DNA of 64,000 nucleotides from Acinetobacter calcoaceticus (GTDB lineage: Bacteria > Pseudomonadota > Gammaproteobacteria > Pseudomonadales > Moraxellaceae), in contig NZ_JADVKT010000005.1 of NCBI RefSeq assembly GCF_016508255.1, positions 1 to 64,000 on the forward strand, in the 5' to 3' direction. Numbering within the stretch: the stretch's first letter is position 1; every line of letters begins with the position of its first letter. Of the stretch, positions 21,129 to 29,369 are shown in pieces. Under the pieces are notes generated by a model, which was not told where the DNA came from, searched no databases, and saw only the letters and a list, made by a program, of their open reading frames with translations. A program made the translations under genes and the position numbers.

Positions 21129-21977
21129 ATGTGCCAGCTATTAGGAATGAATTGTGCAACACCAACGGATATCACTTTTTCTTTCCGTGGGTTTTCACAG
21201 CGTGCAGGAATTACCTCAGATCATAGTGATGGATTTGGTATTGCATTTTTCGAAGATAAGGCTTGCCGACTATTTGTTGATAACCAGTCGGCAGTTGAAT
21301 CTCCAATTGCCGATCTTATCCGTAATTATCCTATTAAATCGCGTAATGTGATCGCGCATATCCGTAAAGCAACCCAAGGTAAAATTACATTAGAAAACTC
21401 TCATCCTTTTATGAGGGAATTATGGGGGCGTCATTGGATTTTTGCCCATAATGGTGATTTACATGATTTTAACCCACCACTGAGTGGACGTTTTACGCCT
21501 GTGGGTAATACGGACAGTGAACGTGCATTTTGTTATTTGCTAGATCAGTTAGTTGAAGCTTTTGGTTATGAAGAACCAACTCTTGAGCAGATATTTGAAG
21601 TATTAGAAAAAATTTCTCCACAAATTGCTGAATACGGCACATTTAATTATTGCTTATCGAACGGAAAGGCATTATTTAGTTATGCGATAACTAAATTACA
21701 TTGGTTGGTTCGAGAATATCCATTTAATCAGGCCCATTTAATTGACTTGGATGTTGAAGTTGACTTTAGTCAAGTTACTACACCTGAAGATCGTGTTGCA
21801 GTTATAACAACAGAACCTTTAACACATAATGAAAACTGGACAGCTTATCAACCCGGTGAAATGATTTTATTTCAGCAGGGGAAGCCGATTAAAAACGCAA
21901 TAACTCAAGTAGAAAGATTAAAACGCGAACAGAAAAATCCAGAACTTAAGCGTATTACTCGGGCAGATCAGTATTAA
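21129..21977 (+). CDS. Class II glutamine amidotransferase (YafJ-like)
   Basis: A 282-residue N-terminal-nucleophile glutamine amidotransferase domain protein. The catalytic Cys is residue 2 (MCQLLGMNC). Other class II features are VIAHIRKAT, NSHPF, WIFAHNGDL and VGNTDSERAF. It has no synthase domain, so it resembles stand-alone YafJ-type proteins of unclear acceptor. The start codon is fixed by the requirement that Cys2 be exposed after Met removal. An AT-rich 250-base gap follows, in which I see no clear terminator. Confidence 0.87.
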   Translation: MCQLLGMNCATPTDITFSFRGFSQRAGITSDHSDGFGIAFFEDKACRLFVDNQSAVESPIADLIRNYPIKSRNVIAHIRKATQGKITLENSHPFMRELWGRHWIFAHNGDLHDFNPPLSGRFTPVGNTDSERAFCYLLDQLVEAFGYEEPTLEQIFEVLEKISPQIAEYGTFNYCLSNGKALFSYAITKLHWLVREYPFNQAHLIDLDVEVDFSQVTTPEDRVAVITTEPLTHNENWTAYQPGEMILFQQGKPIKNAITQVERLKREQKNPELKRITRADQY

Positions 21978-22227
21978 TATAAAGTAGATTTAAAATATAT
22001 CTATAAGATTGATTTATATAATTTTTACATGAATATAAAATATATTGTTTAAATAATACTTTATTGTTTTAGTTGGTTAAATATTAAAAAATTAAATTAA
22101 AACAAGTGGTTATATTTTTTTAAGTTTTTGTTTGCTAAAGCCGACAAAATAGCTTTGTTTTTATTTATATCCTTTAAATATATCATGAAGTTTATGCAAC
22201 AGTCATTGAACATCATTGGGGAGATGT

Positions 22228-22683
22228 ATGAAGATGAAATGGGCTTCAGAATATAATACGGGTATTGAGGTTATTGATGAGCAACATAAACGAATACTTG
22301 ATTATATTAATGAGATTGATGAAGTAAGAGATGATGAAGATAGACGTCGTATTAAAGATGTTCTAGATAATATTATTGACTATACACAATCACATTTTAC
22401 GTTCGAAGAAAGTTTACAAGAAGAGGCAGATTATAAATATCGAGTTCCGCATAAACGGGTTCATGACTTATTTATTAAAAAAATAGAATTATATCGTGAA
22501 CGTTTTGAAATGGGACATACCATTGAAAAAGAGCTACAAGAAATTTTAGCAAAATGGTTAATTAACCATATTCAACATGACGATGCCGATTATGTGGGGG
22601 CAGTAAAAGAAAATATGATGGGAATTATTAGAGAAAAAGAAAAGAAGAAAGGGAAAAACTGGTTTGCTCGGTTTTTCTCATAA
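22228..22683 (+). CDS. Bacteriohemerythrin-type diiron oxygen-binding protein
   Basis: A 151-residue hemerythrin-domain protein. The diiron ligand pattern is complete: H in IDEQHKRIL, HFTFEE, H..H in VPHKRVHD, and HIQHDD near the C-terminus. Such proteins bind O2 and serve in sensing, storage or delivery. GGGGAG (22218–22223) lies four bases before ATG 22228 and ten before a second ATG at 22234, so either may be used. The C-terminal tail is very Lys-rich (EKEKKKGKNWFARFFS), perhaps a membrane- or nucleic-acid-contacting end. Confidence 0.9.
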   Translation: MKMKWASEYNTGIEVIDEQHKRILDYINEIDEVRDDEDRRRIKDVLDNIIDYTQSHFTFEESLQEEADYKYRVPHKRVHDLFIKKIELYRERFEMGHTIEKELQEILAKWLINHIQHDDADYVGAVKENMMGIIREKEKKKGKNWFARFFS

Positions 22684-22717
22684 CTTAAATAACAAAACTT
22701 ATAATTTTAGTTAGCGC

Positions 22718-22751
22718 AGCAAACTATCGTTTCGGTAGTTTGCTTTTTTTA
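22718..22751 (+). terminator. Intrinsic terminator after hemerythrin gene
   Basis: GCAAACTATCG / CGGTAGTTTGC stem (one G·U) with loop TTT and a run of seven Ts. Confidence 0.92.
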
Positions 22752-22819
22752 TTGAGCAAACTTTGATTTTCAGGCATGAGACGGGCAAAATATCTATAGT
22801 CTTTTTCAAGGAATGCATA

Positions 22820-23902
22820 ATGCAGGACATACCTATGTCACGATGGTTATCGCCCCTGATGGCGTTTTGCTTATCTTTCATCATTATGGCGACATTGGCA
22901 CCCGCTATGGGAATCCAGATTGATCGTCAAATCGATTTCTGGTTATTGTGGTTAGGCACAATGCTGTTATTGGCTTTGCCAGTTTGTTATTTAGAAATTG
23001 CCTTAGCAAAACGGTCGAAGACTACTGCCTTAAATGCTTTATCCAGCTTAACTCGTGAAGCAGATAGTTCACCAAAATGGCGTTTGGCTGGTTGGTTTGC
23101 AGTTATTTTTATTCCATTTTTAGCAGGGAATGTACTGAGTACGGCTGGCAATCTACTGACAGTACAGCTCAATAATAGCGTTTCGGGCCAATTAATTTTT
23201 GCGGGCCTTGCTGTTATAGCTTTAATTCTATCTTTTATTCCGCGTCAGATTTTAATTCTGCTAATGACAGTCGGTGTAATAGCTTCTCTTGTTTTAGCCA
23301 ATGCAATGGGTACTGCTTTACAGCCTTGGCATTGGACAAATGTTGAGTTTAAGGAATGGGGCAATGCTACAGTACTTGCTCTTGTTGCGAGTGGTTTAGG
23401 CTTAGGACTTTACTGGCAAAACAGCGTTGGTACTGTTAAAGCTGACGAGGGCGCAACAAAAACTGTACTTCCAATTTGGTTGGCGCAGCTCATTGCTGTG
23501 ATTGCGTTTGGTTTCTTTTCTCTTCAAGCACAGCTTCCTGTTTTTAGCTGGATTTTTACTGCGGTAATGACAGCAGCTCTATTTATTCAACTTGCTAAAG
23601 AACAGCTTGCTCAGCGTCAGCTCATGTACGTTTTACAGTGGGTAATTATTGTTGTAGCAATTGCTGTTTGGGCTGTGCCTGAACTTCACAGCATTTTTAC
23701 GCTGATTTTGATGCTTTGGGGATTACTCATTTGCCTGATCTATGCAATTTTTGCTGGTTGGATTATGAAAATTAGCCATTTGCGTAAATCAATGAATTTT
23801 AGCAATGAGTTGTTCTATAACTTGTGGCGTATTGCGGTGCGTATTGTATTACCGCTTTCAATTGTCATTGCCATGATTGCGGTGATTGGACAAATTATCT
23901 GA
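22820..23902 (+). CDS. Polytopic membrane protein, possible divergent SNF-type transporter
   Basis: A 360-residue inner-membrane protein with about ten hydrophobic segments. I do not recognise it firmly. The second helix region (LLLALPVCYLEIALAKRSK) loosely recalls the neurotransmitter:sodium symporter family, but the usual N-terminal signature is absent and the protein is short for it. ATG 22820 is preferred (AAGGA seven bases upstream) over an in-frame start about 57 bases earlier. Its stop overlaps the rnfH start in TGATG, indicating translational coupling. Confidence 0.7.
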   Translation: MQDIPMSRWLSPLMAFCLSFIIMATLAPAMGIQIDRQIDFWLLWLGTMLLLALPVCYLEIALAKRSKTTALNALSSLTREADSSPKWRLAGWFAVIFIPFLAGNVLSTAGNLLTVQLNNSVSGQLIFAGLAVIALILSFIPRQILILLMTVGVIASLVLANAMGTALQPWHWTNVEFKEWGNATVLALVASGLGLGLYWQNSVGTVKADEGATKTVLPIWLAQLIAVIAFGFFSLQAQLPVFSWIFTAVMTAALFIQLAKEQLAQRQLMYVLQWVIIVVAIAVWAVPELHSIFTLILMLWGLLICLIYAIFAGWIMKISHLRKSMNFSNELFYNLWRIAVRIVLPLSIVIAMIAVIGQII

Positions 23903-24213
23903 TGGAAAAAGCTCAGCAAGTGTGGGTTGCTTTTGCAGCCCCAGAGCAACAGTTTTTAGTTGCTATTCCATTTGAAGCTGGTATGACTGCATTACAAGCA
24001 GTTGAGGCGAGTGGATTGCAGACACAGGTAAGTTTGCCTGAGCCATTACAACTTGGCATATTCGGTGCAAAAGTTGAGGCAGATGCGATTTTGCAAGCAG
24101 GTGATCGGGTAGAAGTCTATCGACCTTTAACGATTAACCCTAAAGATATACGCCGTAAACGTGCCGAGAAAAATCCTGTGGGTAGATTCATTAAAAGTAA
24201 TCGCTTAAAGTAA
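23902..24213 (+). CDS. rnfH: RnfH-family ubiquitin-like protein
   Basis: A 103-residue beta-grasp (ubiquitin-like) protein of the RnfH/UPF0125 family. It starts with the characteristic VWVAFAAPEQQFL and contains the family pattern GIFGAKVEADAILQAGDRVEVYRPL followed by a basic tail (DIRRKRAEKN). The start ATG shares its first base with the stop of the upstream membrane gene (TGATG). In many proteobacteria rnfH lies next to bamE (smpA), as here, though the partner ratA is not adjacent. Function is poorly understood. Confidence 0.87.
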   Translation: MEKAQQVWVAFAAPEQQFLVAIPFEAGMTALQAVEASGLQTQVSLPEPLQLGIFGAKVEADAILQAGDRVEVYRPLTINPKDIRRKRAEKNPVGRFIKSNRLK

Positions 24214-24227
24214 TAAGTCCCATAAAC

Positions 24228-24260
24228 AAAACCCCTCGAAGTATTTCACTTGAGGGGTTT
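24228..24260. terminator. Bidirectional terminator between rnfH and bamE
   Basis: AAACCCCTC / GAGGGGTTT stem with a 14-base loop and T-rich sequence beyond it on the plus strand, between convergent genes. Confidence 0.75.
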
Positions 24261-24280
24261 ATTTTTATTAGAAAAAACGA

Positions 24281-24679
24281 TTATAGTGGTGGTGCAGTTA
24301 AAATCGCTTCTTTAGAAGCAGGTAAACCTGGTTGCGACTCTGGAATAGTTTCTAAACCTTCAATTTTAGTTACTGTGCCAGTGCTATCAAAGTAAATTTT
24401 TAAATGCTGACCATGTGCTGCGGGGATTTTTGCTTTTTTAGCATAAGTTCCCGGGATATAGTTGTAAATATAGTCCCAACGTTGAGGATTGAGGGGATCA
24501 GTCACAGTTGGACTACCAAGCAAAAAACGCACTTGCTGGAAATTCATGCCGACTTGTACTTGAGAGGCCTGAGCTTTGGTCAAAGGAGTCCCTTGAGGAA
24601 TATCAACCTTATATACACCAAAGATTGAACAACCAGCAAGGAGTGAAGTGACTAATAACGTCAGCACGAGTTTTTGCAT
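24281..24679 (-). CDS. bamE: Outer-membrane assembly lipoprotein BamE
   Basis: A 132-residue SmpA/OmlA lipoprotein of the BAM complex that inserts beta-barrel proteins. The signal peptide ends in the lipobox LLAGC (Cys16). The conserved BamE core is seen: VQVGMNFQQVRFLLGSPTVTDPL, then WDYIYNY, and FDSTGTVTKIEG. It is divergent from fur, with about 110 bases between start codons. Confidence 0.95.
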   Translation of the reverse strand: MQKLVLTLLVTSLLAGCSIFGVYKVDIPQGTPLTKAQASQVQVGMNFQQVRFLLGSPTVTDPLNPQRWDYIYNYIPGTYAKKAKIPAAHGQHLKIYFDSTGTVTKIEGLETIPESQPGLPASKEAILTAPPL

Positions 24680-24790
24680 TTTGCTACACTATCCCAATAA
24701 ATTATGATGCATTTGATCAAAGGATAGATCATACTTCATCTAAATTCTATTGCCTATTCCAACTTGAGATTTGTTGAGAGACCTTTTTTC

Positions 24791-25228
24791 ATGCCTATTT
24801 CCAATCAAGATTTGCGCAAAGCTGGACTTAAAGTTACCCTTCCACGAATTAAGATTTTGGAATTATTAGAAAATTCAAAACAACATCATCTTAGTGCTGA
24901 AGATATTTACAAGACTTTGTTAGAGCAAGGGGAAGATGTCGGTCTTGCGACAGTTTACCGTGTGTTAACACAATTTGAAGCTGCGGGTATCATTCAGCGC
25001 CATCATTTCGAGAATAATCATTCTGTTTTCGAAATCATGCAAGAAGATCATCACGATCATTTGGTTTGCCATAATTGCAACAAAGTTATTGAATTTACTA
25101 ATGATGTTATCGAGAAGGAACAGCATGCTGTAGCAGATCAACATGGGTTTACCTTAACAGGTCACTCATTAAACCTCTACGGTTACTGTAACGAACCTGA
25201 GTGTCAGGAAGTGTTGCGCAAGAAATAA
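24791..25228 (+). CDS. fur: Ferric uptake regulator Fur
   Basis: The 145-residue iron-responsive repressor. The N-terminal winged helix (about 1–85) contains GLKVTLPRIKILELLE and DVGLATVYRVLTQFE. The dimerisation/metal domain has EDHHDHLVCHNCNKVIEF with the HHDH metal site. Cys pairs CHNC and CNEPEC may hold structural zinc. ATG 24791 (MPISNQDLRK) matches known Fur starts; an upstream in-frame GTG/ATG extension to 24764 looks spurious. The fur/bamE intergenic region likely holds both promoters. Confidence 0.96.
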   Translation: MPISNQDLRKAGLKVTLPRIKILELLENSKQHHLSAEDIYKTLLEQGEDVGLATVYRVLTQFEAAGIIQRHHFENNHSVFEIMQEDHHDHLVCHNCNKVIEFTNDVIEKEQHAVADQHGFTLTGHSLNLYGYCNEPECQEVLRKK

Positions 25229-25253
25229 TCGTTTTCACACAAAGAAAACAAAT

Positions 25254-25288
25254 AAAAAAGGAAGGTTACGTTTAACCTTCCTTTTTTT
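25254..25288. terminator. Bidirectional terminator between fur and pilU
   Basis: AAAAAGGAAGGTTA / TAACCTTCCTTTTT near-perfect stem with a tiny loop, A-run on the left and T-run on the right, between convergent fur and pilU. Confidence 0.93.
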
Positions 25289-25297
25289 ATGAAGAAA

Positions 25298-26416
25298 TTA
25301 CTGTCGGTCGAAGGTTAAATGCTGATTTGTGCCTGAAATTTGATCAGGTCCTTCTTCGGCAAGCTTAATCGTCAAACGTAAATCGTTTGGTGAGTCGGCA
25401 TGTTTTAACGCATCTTTATAGGTAATTTGACCTGCTTTATAGAGATCAAACAATGCTTGGTCAAAGGTTTGCATACCGAGTTCACGCGAACGTTTCATTA
25501 AATCCTTAATTTCATGAATTTCGCCTTTACGAATGTAGTCTGAAATTAACGGTGAATTAATCAAAACCTCAATGGCTGCACGGCGTGAATTTCCATCTGG
25601 TGTTGGAATAAGCTGCTGTGCAATCATAGCTTTTAAGTTAAGCGATAAATCCATATAGAGCTGGCTGTGACGGTCACTTTCAAAGAAGTGAATAATACGG
25701 TCAAGTGCTTGGTTGGCATTGTTAGCGTGCATTGTGGCTAACACAAGGTGACCTGTTTCAGCAAAGCCAATCGCATAGTCCATGACTTCACGAGAGCGAA
25801 TCTCACCAATTAAGATGACATCCGGTGCTTGTCGTAAAGTATTTTTTAAGGCAACTTCAAATGAGTCTGTATCGATCCCGACTTCACGTTGGGTAATGAT
25901 GCAGCCTGCATGTTCGTGAATAAACTCGATTGGGTCTTCAATGGTAATGATATGACCTTTCGTGTTGTGGTTACGATAACTAATCATTGAAGCTAAAGAT
26001 GTCGATTTACCCGTACCTGTTGCACCAACAAAAATAATGATGCCGCGTTTGGTCATCGATAAATCTTTAAGCACAGATGGCAACTGTAAATCATCAATTG
26101 AAGGAATTTTAGTTTCAATTCGACGTAGTACCATGCCTGGCATGTCACGTTGCTGAAAAGCACTCACACGAAAGCGGGCAGTTTTATCACGGTTCATAAT
26201 GGCAAAGTTACATTCGCGAGTGTCCGCAAATTCTTTGCGCTGTTTTTCGCTCATGATGGAATGTAAAAGTTGACCAATCACGTCCCCTGAAAGACTATTT
26301 TTTGAAATTGGAACAATTTGCCCGTTAATTTTCATAGATGGTGCAACGCCATCTGTAATAAAAAGATCGGATGATTTTTTTTCAACCATGAGGTTGAGTA
26401 AGTCGTTAAAATCCAT
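25298..26416 (-). CDS. pilU: Type IV pilus retraction accessory ATPase PilU
   Basis: The 372-residue secretion ATPase cooperates with PilT in pilus retraction. It has Walker A GATGTGKST, Asp box, Walker B VILIGEIRS and His box HLVLATMHANNA. The C-terminal PilT hallmark AIRNLIRE is replaced (PLISDYIRKGEIHE), which distinguishes PilU. Its start lies 27 bases after the pilT stop on the same strand, so pilT–pilU form an operon, as in Pseudomonas. Confidence 0.95.
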   Translation of the reverse strand: MDFNDLLNLMVEKKSSDLFITDGVAPSMKINGQIVPISKNSLSGDVIGQLLHSIMSEKQRKEFADTRECNFAIMNRDKTARFRVSAFQQRDMPGMVLRRIETKIPSIDDLQLPSVLKDLSMTKRGIIIFVGATGTGKSTSLASMISYRNHNTKGHIITIEDPIEFIHEHAGCIITQREVGIDTDSFEVALKNTLRQAPDVILIGEIRSREVMDYAIGFAETGHLVLATMHANNANQALDRIIHFFESDRHSQLYMDLSLNLKAMIAQQLIPTPDGNSRRAAIEVLINSPLISDYIRKGEIHEIKDLMKRSRELGMQTFDQALFDLYKAGQITYKDALKHADSPNDLRLTIKLAEEGPDQISGTNQHLTFDRQ

Positions 26417-26443
26417 AATTTTAATCTCGCTATTTTGTTATTT

Positions 26444-27481
26444 TTATAGGAATGATTCAGGCTGTTTAGCAGCAGTACGTGCCGTTTGTGGACTAATCAC
26501 ACCACGAGAAACTAAACCTTTTAAGCTTTGATCGAGTGTAGTCATGCCATGATTTGCACCAGTCTGAATTGATGAATACATTTGCGCGACTTTGTTTTCA
26601 CGAATTAAGTTACGAATGGCAGGAATACCAATCATGATTTCATGTGCTGCGACACGCCCACCGCCATTCTTTTTAAGTAGGGTTTGTGAAATAACAGCCT
26701 GTAAGGATTCAGACAACATGGCACGAACCATGTCTTTTTCTTCGGCTGGGAATACGTCAATCACACGGTCAATGGTTTTTGCAGCAGAAGTCGTATGGAG
26801 CGTGCCAAACACCAAATGACCTGTTTCGGCAGCGGTAAGTGCTAAACGAATGGTTTCAAGGTCACGCATCTCACCGACCAAAATAATATCCGGATCTTCA
26901 CGTAGTGCTGAGCGCAGTGCTTCGTTAAAGCCATGTGTATCACGATGTACTTCACGCTGGTTAATCAAGCATTTTTTTGACTGATGTACAAATTCGATAG
27001 GGTCTTCAACCGTTAAAATATGGTCATAACGATTTTCGTTGATATAGTCCATCATCGCTGCAAGCGTGGTTGATTTACCTGAACCTGTTGGACCTGTTAC
27101 TAGCACAATGCCGCGTGGATAGTCGCAAATATCTTTAAAGATTTGACCTAAGCCTAAATCTTCCATGGTGAGTACTTTAGATGGAATAGTACGAAATACT
27201 GCGCCAGCACCACGGTTTTGGTTAAATGCGTTAACACGAAAACGCGCAACATTTGGTACTTCAAAAGAAAAGTCGGTTTCGAGCTTTTCTTCATAGTCTC
27301 GGCGTTGTTTATCGTTCATGATGTCATAGACCAGACGGTGAACATCTTTATGTTCTAAGGCTGGTAAGTTAATGCGGCGAACTTCACCATCAACGCGAAT
27401 CATTGGTGGCATGCCAGCAGACAGGTGTAAATCGGAAGCACCATTTTTCACAGAGAAAGCGAGTAGCTCTGTAATATCCAT
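26444..27481 (-). CDS. pilT: Type IV pilus retraction ATPase PilT
   Basis: The 345-residue hexameric motor drives pilus retraction (twitching, DNA uptake). It carries Walker A GPTGSGKSTT, Walker B DIILVGEMRD, and the His box HLVFGTLHTTSA. The C-terminal retraction signature AIRNLIRE is intact. ATG 27481 (MDITELLAFSVKNGASDLHLS) is preceded by GGGGAA; an upstream in-frame extension of 25 codons lacks family similarity. It is divergent from the YggS gene. Confidence 0.96.
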   Translation of the reverse strand: MDITELLAFSVKNGASDLHLSAGMPPMIRVDGEVRRINLPALEHKDVHRLVYDIMNDKQRRDYEEKLETDFSFEVPNVARFRVNAFNQNRGAGAVFRTIPSKVLTMEDLGLGQIFKDICDYPRGIVLVTGPTGSGKSTTLAAMMDYINENRYDHILTVEDPIEFVHQSKKCLINQREVHRDTHGFNEALRSALREDPDIILVGEMRDLETIRLALTAAETGHLVFGTLHTTSAAKTIDRVIDVFPAEEKDMVRAMLSESLQAVISQTLLKKNGGGRVAAHEIMIGIPAIRNLIRENKVAQMYSSIQTGANHGMTTLDQSLKGLVSRGVISPQTARTAAKQPESFL

Positions 27482-27607
27482 AATTTCCCCAAGTAAATCA
27501 AAATATGTCATTATTTTGTAGAATAATATACGGCTTTCACCGAGGCTTACCAACACCTCGCTTTAGGTGAAAAGCAAAAAAGTTTTTTGAAAATGAGAAC
27601 CTTGTCA

Positions 27608-28300
27608 ATGAATTACCTGCAAGATGCGCGACAGCTCGTATTACAGCAAATCCAACATGCTTGTGAACATGCGCAGCGTGTGCCTGAAGCTGTACAACTT
27701 TTAGCCGTATCGAAAACACATCCGAGTGAAAGTTTGCGTGCAATGTATGCAGCAGGGCAACGAGCATTTGGCGAAAATTATTTACAAGAAGCTCTGGACA
27801 AAATTGAAGCTCTACATGACTTAGACATTGAATGGCATTTTATTGGGCATGTTCAACGCAATAAAACTAAGCATTTAGCTGAAAAGTTTGACTGGATACA
27901 TGGTGTAGATCGTTTGATTATTGCAGAGCGTTTATCTAACCAACGTGCTGATGATCAGTCTGCGCTTAATATCTGTTTACAAGTCAATATTGATGGACAA
28001 GACAGTAAAGACGGTTGTGCACCAGATGAAGTTGCCGAGTTAGTTGCTCAAATTAGTCAATTACCAAAAATTAAGCTACGTGGCTTAATGGTGATTCCGG
28101 CCCCCGATAATACTGCTGCTTTTACAGATGCCAAAAAATTATTTGATGATGTGAAAGAACAACATGCTCATGTGCAAGATTGGGACACATTAAGTATGGG
28201 AATGTCGGGAGATTTAGACGCTGCAATTGCCGCAGGCTCAACAATGGTACGTGTAGGTACAGCTTTATTTGGAAAACGTGACCCCATTGAGAAAAAATGA
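27608..28300 (+). CDS. yggS: YggS-family PLP homeostasis protein
   Basis: A 230-residue pyridoxal-phosphate-binding protein of the YggS/PROSC (PLPBP) family, which buffers PLP and affects amino-acid metabolism. The PLP lysine lies in LLAVSKTHP; GENYLQEALDK, IGHVQRNK, and the C-terminal LSMGMSGDLDAAIAAGSTMVRVGTALFG are family hallmarks (quoted in part). The start is uncertain: ATG 27608 matches family length, but an in-frame ATG at 27593 is also possible and neither has a strong ribosome site. Divergence from pilT is the usual proteobacterial arrangement (yggS–pilT linkage). Confidence 0.92.
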   Translation: MNYLQDARQLVLQQIQHACEHAQRVPEAVQLLAVSKTHPSESLRAMYAAGQRAFGENYLQEALDKIEALHDLDIEWHFIGHVQRNKTKHLAEKFDWIHGVDRLIIAERLSNQRADDQSALNICLQVNIDGQDSKDGCAPDEVAELVAQISQLPKIKLRGLMVIPAPDNTAAFTDAKKLFDDVKEQHAHVQDWDTLSMGMSGDLDAAIAAGSTMVRVGTALFGKRDPIEKK

Positions 28301-28407
28301 CTTTTACAATTTAGATAAGTATTTTGTGGTGAAACTGTAATCGATTAATTTAAATTTAATTTTCCTCGTTTATAAACCAGATATTTTAATATTTGAGTGT
28401 GTAATGT

Positions 28408-29250
28408 ATGGATTTGTTGCATGTTTTCATTCTGGCAATCATTCAGGGGTTCGCTGAATTATTGCCGGTTTCTAGTTCCGCACACGTTATTTTAGCTGAA
28501 AAGTTAATGGGGTATGATCCATCTGCACCGGATATGACATTCTTACTTGTGATGTTACATACGGGTACGATGTTTGCAGTGATCGTTTACTTTTGGAAAT
28601 CTTGGAAAAAGACCTATTTTTCTTCATGGGAAAGTTTTAAAAAACAAGCCTTCTATATCATTTTGGCAACGCTTATTACAGGCGTGCTTGGCTTAGCGCT
28701 TCAATCTATTATTAAACATGTATTCTTTGGCGGCGCGAGCAGTTTCGAAATTGAGCATTTGTTCAGTAACTCAAAATTAATGGCGGCTGCGCTGATTTCG
28801 GCAGGTGTTCTGATTATTTTATCTTCGCGTTTAGATCGTGGTCAGCAGGGTGAAATCAGTTTGCGTAGTGCTTCTATTATTGGGGCAGTACAGGCGTTAT
28901 GTTTACCGTTCCGTGGTTTTTCACGTTCTGGTGCAACGATCTCTACTGGGCTATTTTTAGGGGTATCTCGTCAAAAGGCTGAAGAATTCAGTTTTGCATT
29001 GGCAGTTGTATTAACGCCAGCCGTTATTTTAAAAGAATTATATCGTTTAATTCACGCTCAAGGCTTACAAACCGTTGCACATGGACAAGTGTTCCATTCG
29101 ATGGTTCCAAGCTTATTGGGTATGTGCTTTAGTTTTGGTGCTGGTCTTTTGGCATTGAAATGGTTGTCATCATGGTTAGAACATGGGCGCTGGCATTTAT
29201 TCGGTATGTACTGTATCGGTTTTGCAGTTGTGGTGCTCTGCGTTAATTAA
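28408..29250 (+). CDS. uppP: Undecaprenyl-diphosphatase UppP (BacA)
   Basis: A 280-residue membrane phosphatase that recycles undecaprenyl pyrophosphate for cell-wall lipid carrier supply; its overproduction confers bacitracin resistance. The signatures are AIIQGFAELLPVSSSAH (residues 10–26) and the conserved second motif FRGFSRSGATISTGLFLG near 170–187. It has about eight hydrophobic segments. It is transcribed alone and converges on sbcC across a bidirectional hairpin. Confidence 0.95.
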   Translation: MDLLHVFILAIIQGFAELLPVSSSAHVILAEKLMGYDPSAPDMTFLLVMLHTGTMFAVIVYFWKSWKKTYFSSWESFKKQAFYIILATLITGVLGLALQSIIKHVFFGGASSFEIEHLFSNSKLMAAALISAGVLIILSSRLDRGQQGEISLRSASIIGAVQALCLPFRGFSRSGATISTGLFLGVSRQKAEEFSFALAVVLTPAVILKELYRLIHAQGLQTVAHGQVFHSMVPSLLGMCFSFGAGLLALKWLSSWLEHGRWHLFGMYCIGFAVVVLCVN

Positions 29251-29296
29251 TTTTTTAATATTTTAAAAATAAAAAATTAGTACAAGACAATACAAG

Positions 29297-29329
29297 AAAA
29301 AGGGGCGTAAATGATACGTCCCTTTTTTT
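29297..29329. terminator. Bidirectional terminator between uppP and sbcC
   Basis: AAAGGGGCGTA / TACGTCCCTTT stem (one G·U) with a five-base loop, flanked by A and T runs. Confidence 0.85.
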
Positions 29330-29369
29330 ATATAAAATTAAATAAAGTTTGAGATAAAAACTTACTTAA

